A stretch of DNA of 13,241 nucleotides from Rhodanobacteraceae bacterium (GCA_025924775.1 JAICHS010000042.1:1-13241), one strand, 5' to 3'; positions 1-7,228 are shown, counted from the stretch's first letter. The notes: generated by a model not told the origin, from the sequence alone. Made by a program: numbers and translations.

Positions 1-1
1 G

Positions 2-721
2 ATCTCCAACGTCATCCACAGCCACTGGGAGATGGTTTCGCCCTCGCTGTCGCGCTTCAACGGCAACCCCGCCATCGAGGTCGTGGGCGACGCCGCGCCG
101 GGCTTCCAGTCCGGGCAGGCGATGGACGCCATCGGCAACATCGTTACGCGCGACCTGCCGCACGGCTTCAGCTTCGACTGGACCGGGCAGTCCTTCCAGG
201 AAGTGGAGTCCAGCAGCGGCGCACCGATGCTGATGGCGCTGTCGATCCTGGTCGTGTTCCTGGCGCTCGCCGCGCTGTATGAAAGCTGGTCGGTGCCCGT
301 CGCGGTGTTGCTGATCGTGCCGCTAACGCTGCTCGGCACCGTGCTGTTCACCATGGCCCGCGGACTTGCCGACGACGTGTTCTTCAAGATCGGCCTGGTC
401 ACCGTCATCGGCCTTGCGGCCAAGAATGCAATCCTGATCATCGAATACGCGGTGGCCGCGCAGAAGCAAGGCAAGTCGCTGCGCGAGGCGACGCTGGAGG
501 CGTCCCGCCTGCGCTTCCGCCCGATCCTGATGACCTCGTTCGCCTTCATCCTGGGCGTGTTCCCGCTGTTCATCTCCAGCGGTGCCGGCGCCAACGCACG
601 CCACGCGATCGGCACCGGCGTGATCGGCGGCATGTTGTTTGCGACGATCTTCGGCCTGCTGCTGATCCCGGTGTTCTACATCGTGGTGCGGCGCCTGGCG
701 GGCGACAAGCTGGACAACTGA
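2..721 (+). CDS. RND efflux pump inner-membrane subunit, 3' end only (HAE1/AcrB-like)
   Basis: This is the C-terminal 239 residues of an AcrB/MexF-type proton-driven multidrug pump; the reading frame is open from base 2 and the start lies outside the window. It covers the end of the porter domain and the last transmembrane helices. The segment around bases 410-440 carries GLAAKNAILI, the family's TM10 motif with the proton-relay lysine (codon 422-424). The segment RPILMTSFAF and the glycine-rich HAIGTGVIGGM near the C-terminus are also typical. It is closely similar to the C-terminus of the complete pump at 2001-5129, so the two are tandem paralogs. It would work with a periplasmic adaptor and an outer-membrane channel. 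The substrate cannot be told from sequence. The family assignment is secure; only the extent is incomplete. Confidence 0.95.
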   Translation: MSNVIHSHWEMVSPSLSRFNGNPAIEVVGDAAPGFQSGQAMDAIGNIVTRDLPHGFSFDWTGQSFQEVESSSGAPMLMALSILVVFLALAALYESWSVPVAVLLIVPLTLLGTVLFTMARGLADDVFFKIGLVTVIGLAAKNAILIIEYAVAAQKQGKSLREATLEASRLRFRPILMTSFAFILGVFPLFISSGAGANARHAIGTGVIGGMLFATIFGLLLIPVFYIVVRRLAGDKLDN

Positions 722-726
722 CGCAA

Positions 727-745
727 CCCCGGCCATGCGCCGGGG
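727..745 (+). other. GC-rich hairpin after the first pump gene
   Basis: A perfect 7-bp stem (CCCCGGC at 727-733, GCCGGGG at 739-745) with a 5-base loop begins 5 bases after the stop codon of the partial pump gene. No T-tract follows, so it is not a convincing intrinsic terminator. It could slow 3' decay or weakly attenuate read-through into the next genes. Confidence 0.4.
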
Positions 746-779
746 CTGTCCGCGGTGCTCCCCCGTGCAGGCATGACGC

Positions 780-816
780 TTGACCCATGCGCCGGTGCGC
801 CGGGTCAACCCATAAT
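780..816 (+). promoter_or_regulatory. Candidate operator and -10 region of the adaptor-pump operon
   Basis: A 7-bp inverted repeat (TTGACCC at 780-786, GGGTCAA at 802-808) flanks a shorter inner GCGC/GCGC dyad. A -10-like CATAAT follows at 811-816, about 30 bases ahead of the adaptor start codon. The TTGACC at 780-785 is 25 bases from this -10, too far to be its -35 box, so any promoter would be weak or activator-dependent. A repressor site overlapping the promoter would suit an inducible efflux operon. The dyad is seen directly; its function is inferred. Confidence 0.35.
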
Positions 817-845
817 GGCTGACCTTGGCCATCACAGAAGTTGCG

Positions 846-1997
846 ATGACGATTTCGCCGCTACGCTGCGCCGGCGTGGCATGGCTGGTGCTGGCGGTCG
901 GCGCCTGCAGCCAATCCGCGCCGCCGACACCCGCGCCACCGGAAGTTGGGGTGGTGACCGCACGCGCCACCGACAAGCCCGTCACGCGCGACTACCCCGG
1001 CCGCCTCGCCGCGACGCTGGTCGCGCAGGTGCGCGCACGGGTCGAGGGCATCGTGCTGCAACGCACGTACAAGGAAGGCTCCGACGTTGCGGCCGGCGAC
1101 GTGCTGTTCAAGATCGATCCGGCGCCGCTGGAGGCCAGCCTGCGCCAGGCGCAGGGGCAACTCGCGCAGGCGGAAGCCACCGCGCGCAACGCGCGGCTGA
1201 ACGCGACACGCAGCCAGGAGCTGGGCGCCAAGGGCGTCCTTGCCCGACAGGACGTCGACAACGCCGTGGCCGCGGCCGCGGCCGACGCGGCCGAAGTGAA
1301 GGCGGCACGCGCCAACGCCGAGAACGCGCGGATCAACCTCGGCTACGCCACCGTCACTGCTCCCATCAGCGGGCGCGCCGGCCGCGCGAACGTCACCCAG
1401 GGCGCGCTGGTTTCACCCACCGACACCCATCCCCTGACCACGCTGCAGGTGATCGACCCCATCTACGCCAACTTCAGCGAGCCGATGGCGGAAGTGGAAG
1501 TGCTGCGGCGGGCCGAGCAATCCGGCAACCTCGTGCTGGCTGCGCCCGACCAGGCGCGGGTGCAGATCGTGCTGCCGGACGGCAGCGTCTATCCGCACAC
1601 CGGCACGCTCGACTTCAAGGATCTCGCGGTGGACCCCACCACCGGCGCAGTGGACCTGCGCGCGGTCGTTCCCAACCCGGACCACAGCCTGCTGCCCGGC
1701 ATGTTCGTGACCATCCGGCTGACGCTGGGCACGCGCCACAACGTCTTTCAGATACCACAGACGGCCGTGTTGCGCGATACGCAGGGTGCGTACGTGCTGG
1801 TGGTCGGCAGCGGCGACACGATCGTGCAGAAGCGGGTGCAACTGGGCGCCCAGCGTGGCGCCGACTGGCTGGTTGATGGCGGGCTGGCCGACGGCGACCG
1901 GGTCATCGCGTCGGGCGTGCAGAAGGCACAGGTGAGCGAAAAAGTGAAGCCCGCTCCCTACGGCACGCCCGCCGCCACGTCGGCAGGCACGCCCTGA
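846..1997 (+). CDS. RND efflux periplasmic adaptor (membrane fusion) lipoprotein, AcrA/MexE-like
   Basis: This 383-residue adaptor links an inner-membrane RND pump to an outer-membrane channel. The ATG at 846 is preferred because AGAAG ends 5 bases upstream; an in-frame TTG at 825 would add seven residues and has weaker support. Residues 1-20 form a lipoprotein signal ending VGA before Cys21, so the protein is probably lipid-anchored in the periplasm. The order is typical: first lipoyl half (about 50-95, with RVEGIVLQ and GDVLFKIDP), a long alanine-rich helical hairpin (about 95-165), second lipoyl half (ATVTAPISGR), beta-barrel and membrane-proximal domain (VFQIPQTAVL, GDRVIASGVQ). The pump gene starts 3 bases after its stop, so the two are surely co-transcribed. 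Cargo is unknown. Family call is firm. Confidence 0.95.
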   Translation: MTISPLRCAGVAWLVLAVGACSQSAPPTPAPPEVGVVTARATDKPVTRDYPGRLAATLVAQVRARVEGIVLQRTYKEGSDVAAGDVLFKIDPAPLEASLRQAQGQLAQAEATARNARLNATRSQELGAKGVLARQDVDNAVAAAAADAAEVKAARANAENARINLGYATVTAPISGRAGRANVTQGALVSPTDTHPLTTLQVIDPIYANFSEPMAEVEVLRRAEQSGNLVLAAPDQARVQIVLPDGSVYPHTGTLDFKDLAVDPTTGAVDLRAVVPNPDHSLLPGMFVTIRLTLGTRHNVFQIPQTAVLRDTQGAYVLVVGSGDTIVQKRVQLGAQRGADWLVDGGLADGDRVIASGVQKAQVSEKVKPAPYGTPAATSAGTP

Positions 1998-2000
1998 GCC

Positions 2001-5000
2001 ATGCCACAGTTCTTCATCGACCGTCCGGTATTTGCGTGGGTGCTCGCGATCCTGATCACGCTGGGCGGCAGCATCGCGATCCTGAACCTGCCGATCGAGG
2101 CCTACCCCACCATCGCGCCACCCAGCGTGCAGGTGCGCGCCAGCTATCCCGGCGCGAACGCGCAGGTGGTGCAAAGCACGGTCACGCAGGTGATCGAACA
2201 GAACCTGTCGGGCATCGACAACCTGCTGTATTTCACCTCGTCGTCCAACTCGACCGGTTCGGCCCGCGTCACGCTGTACTTCAAGGCCGGCACCGACCTC
2301 GATACCGCCGCGGTGCAGACCCAGAATGCCGTGGCCGCGGCCGAGCCACGCCTGCCGGCCGAAGTGAACGCGCTGGGCGTGACGGTGCGCAAGTCCAACT
2401 CCGGCTCGCTGATGGGCATTTCGCTGCAGGACCGGACCGGCCACTACGACCCCGCCGCGCTCAACAACCTGATCGCGGCGCAACTGGTGGACCCGATCTC
2501 GCGCCTCAACGGCGTCGGCACCGTCAACCAGTTCGGCGCGCCCTACGCCATGCGGATCTGGCTGAACCCGCTGAAGCTGGAGGGCTACGGCCTGACCGCG
2601 ACGGACGTGCTGGATGCCGTGCGCGCGCAGAACGTGATGTTCGCGGCGGGTTCGGTGGGCGCGCAGCCGTCGGTCGCAGGCCAGGGTATCACGGCGACGG
2701 TTTCCGCCGAATCGAGTTTTTCGACCCCGCAACAGTTCAAGCACATCATTTTGCGCACCAACCCCGACGGCACCACCGTGTCGCTGGGCGACGTGGCGCG
2801 GGTGGAACTGGGTTCGAACAACTACAACAGCTTCTCGCGCCTCAACGGCCAGCCGGTGGCATCGTTCAGCATCTCGCTGGTGCCAGGCGCCAACGCCTTG
2901 GCGGTGGCCCGGGAAGTGCAGGCGGAGATGGCGGACCTTGCGAAAAACCTGCCCTCCGGCGTCACCTGGAGCATCCCGTTCGAAAGCTACACCTTCGTGC
3001 AGGTGTCGATCATCGAAGTGGTGAAGACGCTGGGCGAGGCCATCGTGCTGGTGTTCTTCGTGATGCTGCTGTTCTTGCAGAACCTGCGCGCCACGCTGAT
3101 CCCGACCCTGGTGGTGCCGGTGGCGCTTACGGGTGCGTTCCTCGGCATGTACGCGTTCGGATTCTCCATCAACGTGCTGAGCCTGTTCGGCCTGGTGCTG
3201 GCGATCGGCATCGTGGTGGACGACGCCATCGTGGTGGTCGAGAACGTGGAACGCATCATGCGCGAGGAAGGGCTTCCGGCCAAGGAAGCCACGCGCAAGG
3301 GCATGCGGCAGATCACCGGCGCGATCATTGCAGTCACCACCGTGCTGGCTTCGGTGTTCGTGCCGGCCGCGTTGATGCCGGGCAGTGTCGGCGCGATCTA
3401 CCGGCAGTTCGCGGTGACCATCGCGGTGTCGATGCTGCTGTCCGCACTGATGGCACTCACCTTCACGCCGGCGCTGTGCGCCAGCATCCTCAAGCCCGAG
3501 CATGCGCACGCCAACCGCTTCCTGCGCGCCTTCAACCGTGGCTACGAAAGCCTGGCGCAGCACTACCTCGCGCGCCTCGCCAAGGCCGTTCACCATACGC
3601 CGCGCTGGATGCTGGGTTACGCGCTGGTGATCGTGGCGGCGGTACTGCTGCTGGCGCACCTGCCCTCCAGCTTCGTGCCGGAAGAGGACCAGGGCGAAGT
3701 GCTGGCCACGATCCAGCTGCCGCCGGGTTCCACCGCCCCGCGCACGCTCGCGGTGCTCGAACAGGTCGAGCGCATCGCGCAGAAGAACCCCGGCGTGCAG
3801 AACATCTTCGACATCGGCGGTTTCAGCTTCGTCGGCAACGGCGAGAACGTCGGCATGGCGTTCATCCACCTGAAGGACTGGAGCGAGCGTTCCCAGACCG
3901 CCAACCAGATCATCGACGAATTCAACCGCGAGTTCGCCAAGATCCGCGACGCCCAGGTGTTCGCAATGAACCGGCCGGTCATCCGCGGCCTCGGCCAATT
4001 CGCCGGTTTCGACTTCGAGCTGCAGGACCGCGGCGGCCTCGGGCACCCGGCGCTGGTCGAGGCCAAGGACAAGCTGATCGCGGCGGCCGCGCACGACAAG
4101 CGCCTCGCAGACGTGCACATCAACGGCATGGAGGACGCACCGACCGTCGACATGCGCGTCGATCGCATCCAGGCCCGGTCGATGGGCCTGTCGGTCAGCG
4201 ACGTGTACAACGCCATCCAGTTGATGCTCTCGCCGGTGTTCGTCAACGATTTTTATTCCGGCGGCCGCGTGCTGCGTGTGCAGATGCAGGCCGACGCGCC
4301 GTTCCGGATGAACCCCGCCGACATCGGCGATTTCTATTCGCGCTCGGCGACCGGCACGATGGTGCCGCTCTCGAGCGTGGTCAGCACCAACTGGGCGCTG
4401 GCGCCGCCGGAGCTGGACCGCTACAACGGCGTCGGCTCGATCGCGCTCACCGGCACCGCCGCGCCCGGCTACAGCTCGGGTGATGCGATCGCCGCGATGC
4501 AGGAGCTGGTGGCGAAGTACCTGCCCACCAGCATCGGCTACGAATGGTCGGGCCAGTCGCTGCAGGAAATCCTTTCCGGTGCGCAGGCGCCCATGCTGTT
4601 CGGGCTGTCGATCGTGGTGGTGTTCCTGTGCCTGTGCGCGCTGTATGAAAGCTGGTGGATCCCCGTGGCGGTGATGCTGGTGATCCCGCTGGGCGTGCTG
4701 GGTTCGGTGCTGCTGACCAGCATCCGCGGTCTGGAGGACGACGTCTATTTCAAGATCGGCCTGATCGCGATCATCGGCCTGTCGGTGAAGAACGCGATCC
4801 TGATCGTGCAGTTTGCGGTGGACGAACAGAAGGAAGGCAAGGACCTGATCGCCGCCACGCTGGAAGCCTGCCGCATCCGCCTGCGCCCGATCCTGATGAC
4901 CTCGATCGCCTTCATCCTGGGCGTGCTGCCGCTTGCGATTTCGACCGGCGCCGGCGCCAACAGCCGCCACGCGATCGGTACCGGCGTGATCGGCGGCATG

Positions 5001-5129
5001 CTCGGCGCGACCGCGCTGGGCGTGATGCTGGTGCCGGTGTTCTACATCGTGGTCATGCGCCTGACCGGAGGGAGCGGCGGGACGGACGCCGCACAGGACG
5101 ACAAGGACGCGCTGCGACCTTTCGACTGA
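2001..5129 (+). CDS. RND efflux pump inner-membrane subunit, complete (HAE1/AcrB/MexF-like)
   Basis: The 1042-residue protein is the proton-driven pump of a tripartite multidrug efflux system, close to AcrB in length (1049). The N-terminus MPQFFIDRPVFAWVLAI is the usual HAE1 opening before TM1. TM4 carries the proton-relay aspartates at D407 and D408 (GIVVDDAIVVVEN), the same numbers as in AcrB. TM10 holds K930 in GLSVKNAIL, equivalent to AcrB K940. The segment GGFSFVGNGENVGMAF (near 607-622) corresponds to the AcrB switch-loop region and keeps its two phenylalanines. All key residues are present, so the pump looks functional. The start is 3 bases after the adaptor stop without a strong ribosome site, which implies coupled translation. 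No outer-membrane factor follows, so a TolC/OprM partner must come from elsewhere. Substrate is not predictable. Confidence 0.97.
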   Translation: MPQFFIDRPVFAWVLAILITLGGSIAILNLPIEAYPTIAPPSVQVRASYPGANAQVVQSTVTQVIEQNLSGIDNLLYFTSSSNSTGSARVTLYFKAGTDLDTAAVQTQNAVAAAEPRLPAEVNALGVTVRKSNSGSLMGISLQDRTGHYDPAALNNLIAAQLVDPISRLNGVGTVNQFGAPYAMRIWLNPLKLEGYGLTATDVLDAVRAQNVMFAAGSVGAQPSVAGQGITATVSAESSFSTPQQFKHIILRTNPDGTTVSLGDVARVELGSNNYNSFSRLNGQPVASFSISLVPGANALAVAREVQAEMADLAKNLPSGVTWSIPFESYTFVQVSIIEVVKTLGEAIVLVFFVMLLFLQNLRATLIPTLVVPVALTGAFLGMYAFGFSINVLSLFGLVLAIGIVVDDAIVVVENVERIMREEGLPAKEATRKGMRQITGAIIAVTTVLASVFVPAALMPGSVGAIYRQFAVTIAVSMLLSALMALTFTPALCASILKPEHAHANRFLRAFNRGYESLAQHYLARLAKAVHHTPRWMLGYALVIVAAVLLLAHLPSSFVPEEDQGEVLATIQLPPGSTAPRTLAVLEQVERIAQKNPGVQNIFDIGGFSFVGNGENVGMAFIHLKDWSERSQTANQIIDEFNREFAKIRDAQVFAMNRPVIRGLGQFAGFDFELQDRGGLGHPALVEAKDKLIAAAAHDKRLADVHINGMEDAPTVDMRVDRIQARSMGLSVSDVYNAIQLMLSPVFVNDFYSGGRVLRVQMQADAPFRMNPADIGDFYSRSATGTMVPLSSVVSTNWALAPPELDRYNGVGSIALTGTAAPGYSSGDAIAAMQELVAKYLPTSIGYEWSGQSLQEILSGAQAPMLFGLSIVVVFLCLCALYESWWIPVAVMLVIPLGVLGSVLLTSIRGLEDDVYFKIGLIAIIGLSVKNAILIVQFAVDEQKEGKDLIAATLEACRIRLRPILMTSIAFILGVLPLAISTGAGANSRHAIGTGVIGGMLGATALGVMLVPVFYIVVMRLTGGSGGTDAAQDDKDALRPFD

Positions 5130-5146
5130 ACGCGGCGCGGGCAATG

Positions 5147-5173
5147 AAAAAAGCGCGGAAACCGCGCCTTTTT
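5147..5173. terminator. Bidirectional intrinsic terminator between the pump operon and the lipoprotein gene
   Basis: A 6-bp GC stem (GCGCGG at 5153-5158, CCGCGC at 5162-5167) with an AAA loop is flanked by six A on the left and five T on the right. It therefore works in both directions: for the plus-strand pump gene ending at 5129 and for the minus-strand lipoprotein gene ending at 5197. The convergent layout fits a shared terminator. Confidence 0.9.
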
Positions 5174-5196
5174 CGTGCACCGGTTGCTAGTGGGAA

Positions 5197-5691
5197 TCAC
5201 TGCACCGAGAAGTCCTTGCTCGCGACCTGCGTGCCATTCAGCGAAATGTCCACCTTGTAGTTGCCCGCTGGCCAGCCATCCGGTTTGCTGATCGAGAATG
5301 CGGTGCTGGCAGGACCGGTCGGGGCGATCGTCTTGCTGTCGTCCTTCACCGTCTGGCTGCCCTGATACGTCCATTTGGCCTCGATGGTCGCGGTGCCGGT
5401 GCCGGTGGTTGCGACCGACGCATAGATGGTGTCCTTGGGCGTGAACGTCGTGGTGGCAGTGGTTACCTTCCGGTCGGCGCCGACCGCACTGCCGAGGTCG
5501 ACGGAAACCAGCGTGACCGGCGCGGGTGCCTCGACGGGAGCCTGCGGGGCGGGCGCCGAAACCGGCGCTGCGGGCGTACTGCCCGCGGGTGCCGTGGCAG
5601 CTTGCTCCGGGGCACTCTTGTTGCACGCGCTCAAGGCAAGCGCAGAGGCAAGCGACAGGGCGATGGCAATGGAAGTACGTTTCAGCATCAT
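5197..5691 (-). CDS. Small lipoprotein with a predicted C-terminal Ig-like/beta-sandwich domain
   Basis: This 164-residue protein is not recognised by name. Residues 1-22 are a lipoprotein signal (KR, hydrophobic stretch, LSA) before Cys23. A proline/alanine-rich linker follows (about 26-60). The rest (about 62-164) is rich in alternating beta-strand pattern and ends with GNYKVDISLNGTQVASKDFSV, typical of the last strands of Ig-like sandwich domains. There is no Asp at +2 (Asn follows Cys), so it is probably sorted to the outer membrane. The start at 5691 is chosen because AAGGAG (5700-5705) sits 8 bases upstream; an ATG at 5709 would overlap that site. It follows the LysM gene by 14 bases, so the two likely share one transcript. 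A structural or ligand-binding envelope role is inferred only. Confidence 0.8.
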   Translation of the reverse strand: MMLKRTSIAIALSLASALALSACNKSAPEQAATAPAGSTPAAPVSAPAPQAPVEAPAPVTLVSVDLGSAVGADRKVTTATTTFTPKDTIYASVATTGTGTATIEAKWTYQGSQTVKDDSKTIAPTGPASTAFSISKPDGWPAGNYKVDISLNGTQVASKDFSVQ

Positions 5692-5699
5692 GCGGCGTT

Positions 5700-5705
5700 C
5701 TCCTT
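5700..5705 (-). promoter_or_regulatory. Shine-Dalgarno site that fixes the lipoprotein start
   Basis: AAGGAG on the minus strand lies just after the LysM stop codon (5708-5706) and 8 bases before the ATG at 5691. It argues against the earlier in-frame ATG at 5709, which lies upstream of the site. Confidence 0.7.
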
Positions 5706-6017
5706 TCATGCCTTGGGGGGAATCTTCAACACCTGGCCCGGCTTGATGAGGTCCGGGTTGCTGATCTGGTCGCGGTTGGCGTCGAAGATGCGATGCCAGT
5801 CATTGGCATGGCCGTAGAAATGCTTGGCGATCTTCGACAGACTGTCCCCGGCCGCGACCGTATAGGTTTGCGGGTCGGCCGCCGGCGCGTCGGCAGCCGT
5901 GGACTTCACGCTGCCTTGCACGTTGCTGAAGTCGGCGTTCTTCGGCGCATCGGGCGCCGTGGACGCGACACTGCCTTGCACGTTGGAAAAATCCGGTTTC
6001 CCGGGCTGGGTGCCCAT
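5706..6017 (-). CDS. Small LysM-domain protein with duplicated N-terminal unit
   Basis: The 103-residue protein ends in one LysM domain (about residues 51-100: TYTVAAGDSLSKIAKHFYG, then IFDANRDQI and LIKPGQVLKIP), which normally binds peptidoglycan sugars. This LysM version closely resembles the one in E. coli YgaU/KbpM, but the BON domain of that protein is absent. Residues 9-25 and 29-45 are near-identical copies (DFSNVQGSV then STA and DAP), a 20-residue tandem unit of unknown role. No signal peptide is visible, so it may stay in the cytoplasm as YgaU does, or leave by another route. A strong AGGAGG site (6025-6030) precedes the ATG. It is the first gene of a probable two-gene operon with the lipoprotein. 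LysM is sure; function is not. Confidence 0.9.
   Translation of the reverse strand: MGTQPGKPDFSNVQGSVASTAPDAPKNADFSNVQGSVKSTAADAPAADPQTYTVAAGDSLSKIAKHFYGHANDWHRIFDANRDQISNPDLIKPGQVLKIPPKA
5883..5993 (-). repeat. 20-codon tandem duplication in the LysM gene
   Basis: Two copies of a unit coding DFSNVQGSVxSTAxDAP lie head to tail in the 5' third of the LysM gene. The DNA of the copies is also similar (for example CTGCCTTGCACGTTG occurs in both on the plus strand), which indicates a fairly recent or conserved internal duplication. Confidence 0.8.
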
Positions 6018-6030
6018 GCGCGTTCCTCCT

Positions 6031-6064
6031 CTGGGTAGGGAGCAGTGGCCCGACTTTTACCCAG
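6031..6064 (-). promoter_or_regulatory. Inverted repeat abutting the LysM ribosome-binding site
   Basis: CTGGGTA (6031-6037) and TACCCAG (6058-6064) form a perfect 7-bp inverted repeat with a 20-base gap. One arm directly touches the AGGAGG site at 6025-6030. It may be an operator, or an mRNA stem that affects access to the ribosome site. No clear -35/-10 pair was found in the 143-base gap to the upstream reductase gene. Confidence 0.35.
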
Positions 6065-6160
6065 GCCACGTTAACCCCGCGTCCCAGGTGAGGCGCGCTA
6101 TTCACGCTGGCGACAGTTTCGGCCTGCGGCGGCGACCGACCGCGATCTGCACTGCCATCG

Positions 6161-7048
6161 TCAGCTCCGCGCGCGCTTGCGCGTGTGCGCGATCCCAGCC
6201 ATTGCCTCGAACTCCTCGTCGGACAATTCGATGTCGGCAGCGGCGACGTTCTCCTCGAGGTGCGCGCGTTTCGAGGTGCCCGGGATCGGCAACACCACCG
6301 GGCTGCGCTTCAGCAGCCAGGCGATCGCGACCTGGCTCGGGCTGGCCTGGTGCCGCCGCGCGATTTCCGCCAGTGGCGAATCCGGGCCGGTCAGCTTGCC
6401 GCCTGACAGCGGGTACCACGGAATGAACCCGATATTGCGCGACTCGCAATAGTCCAGCACCTCGTCGTACACGCGGAAGGTGGCGCTGTAGTGATTCTGC
6501 ACCGTGGCGACCGGAAACACCTTCTCTGCCGCCTGGATTTCCGCGACCGTCACTTCGCTCAAACCCGCGAGACCGATCAAGCCTTCGTCCAGCATGGACT
6601 TGATCGCACCGAACTGTTCGTCGCGCGGCACGCCGGGATCGATGCGGTGCAATTGCCACAACGCGATCTGCTCGACGCCCAGCCAGCGCAGGCTCATCTT
6701 CACCTGTTGCCGAAGGTACTCGGGGCGGCCCAGCGGAATCCACTCGTCCGGACCGGGGCGGATCTGGCCGCCCTTGGTTGCGATCACGAGGCCATCCGGA
6801 TACGGATGCAGCGCCTCGCGCAGCATCGGCTCGGACACCGCCGGCCCGTAGGAATCGGCGGTGTCGATGAAATTGATGCCGAATTCGGGCACGCGGCGCA
6901 GCGTGGCGAGGCACTCCGCGCGATCATCGGGTTCACCCCACACACCCGATCCGGTGACGCGCATCGCGCCATATCCCAGCCGGTGGATGGGCAATTTGCC
7001 GCCCAGGAGAAAGGTGCCGGCACGGCCAGCATCGGGAGTTGCCATCAT
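6161..7048 (-). CDS. Aldo/keto reductase, YdbC (pyridoxal reductase)-like
   Basis: This 295-residue cytoplasmic NADPH-dependent oxidoreductase belongs to the aldo/keto reductase superfamily (TIM barrel). The N-terminus (FLLGGKLPIHRLGYGAMRV) matches the style of E. coli YdbC/PdxI, which reduces pyridoxal to pyridoxine. The catalytic tetrad appears complete: D62 and Y67 (DTADSYG), K92 (ATKGG) and H134 (WQLHRID). The C-terminal cofactor segment LPIPGTSKRAHLEEN is typical. The start could be either of two adjacent ATG codons (7048 or 7045); a GAGG at 7054-7057 is 5 or 8 bases away. A TTG at 7090 would add 14 residues and lacks support. It stands alone between the rplS terminator and the LysM gene. 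The exact substrate is uncertain; related AKRs act on many aldehydes and ketones. Confidence 0.9.
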   Translation of the reverse strand: MMATPDAGRAGTFLLGGKLPIHRLGYGAMRVTGSGVWGEPDDRAECLATLRRVPEFGINFIDTADSYGPAVSEPMLREALHPYPDGLVIATKGGQIRPGPDEWIPLGRPEYLRQQVKMSLRWLGVEQIALWQLHRIDPGVPRDEQFGAIKSMLDEGLIGLAGLSEVTVAEIQAAEKVFPVATVQNHYSATFRVYDEVLDYCESRNIGFIPWYPLSGGKLTGPDSPLAEIARRHQASPSQVAIAWLLKRSPVVLPIPGTSKRAHLEENVAAADIELSDEEFEAMAGIAHTRKRARS

Positions 7049-7056
7049 CTGCACCT

Positions 7057-7087
7057 CGCGTATTCCAGATTCCTTCCACGATACGCG
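7057..7087 (-). promoter_or_regulatory. Candidate operator or leader hairpin of the aldo/keto reductase gene
   Basis: CGCGTAT (7057-7063) and ATACGCG (7081-7087) are a perfect 7-bp inverted repeat with a 17-base gap, directly upstream of the reductase Shine-Dalgarno site. A weak promoter-like TTGCGC with TGGAAT 17 bases downstream lies across it on the minus strand. The repeat is seen directly; a regulator binding there is inferred. Confidence 0.35.
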
Positions 7088-7196
7088 CAAGCTGCAGCAT
7101 TTTCACGTTTTCACGGGATTTTGCATCCACGTCCCGCGTTGGCGAACGCCTGGTCCACGCCCTGCGCGAACAAGCCAACGCGCAAGCCGCCCACGC

Positions 7197-7228
7197 AAAA
7201 GGCCGCGCGGAACATGCCGCGCGGCCTT
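7197..7228 (-). terminator. Intrinsic terminator of the rpsP-rimM-trmD-rplS operon
   Basis: A perfect 10-bp stem (GGCCGCGCGG at 7201-7210, CCGCGCGGCC at 7217-7226) with a 6-base loop is followed on the minus strand by TTTT (7200-7197). It lies 25 bases after the rplS stop codon. Confidence 0.88.

Noticed and set aside
825..845. TTG start of the adaptor gene seven codons upstream
   Set aside because: The ATG at 846 has a well-placed AGAAG site and gives a cleaner lipoprotein signal; the TTG lies too close to the likely transcription start.
2036..4483. 815-codon open frame on the plus strand, second frame within the pump gene
   Set aside because: Arg/Gly/Ala-rich composition and full overlap with the real pump gene mark it as a frame shadow.
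1413..5180. Very long open frame of 1255 codons on the minus strand opposite the adaptor and pump genes
   Set aside because: It is antisense to a fully conserved RND pump, is rich in His, Arg, Asp and Gln as expected for a shadow frame in GC-rich DNA, and shows no domain.
7135..7182. 9-bp inverted repeat CGCGTTGGC / GCCAACGCG with a 30-base gap downstream of the rplS terminator
   Set aside because: The arms are perfect, but the loop is long, there is no T-tract and GC-rich DNA gives such repeats by chance; no function could be supported.
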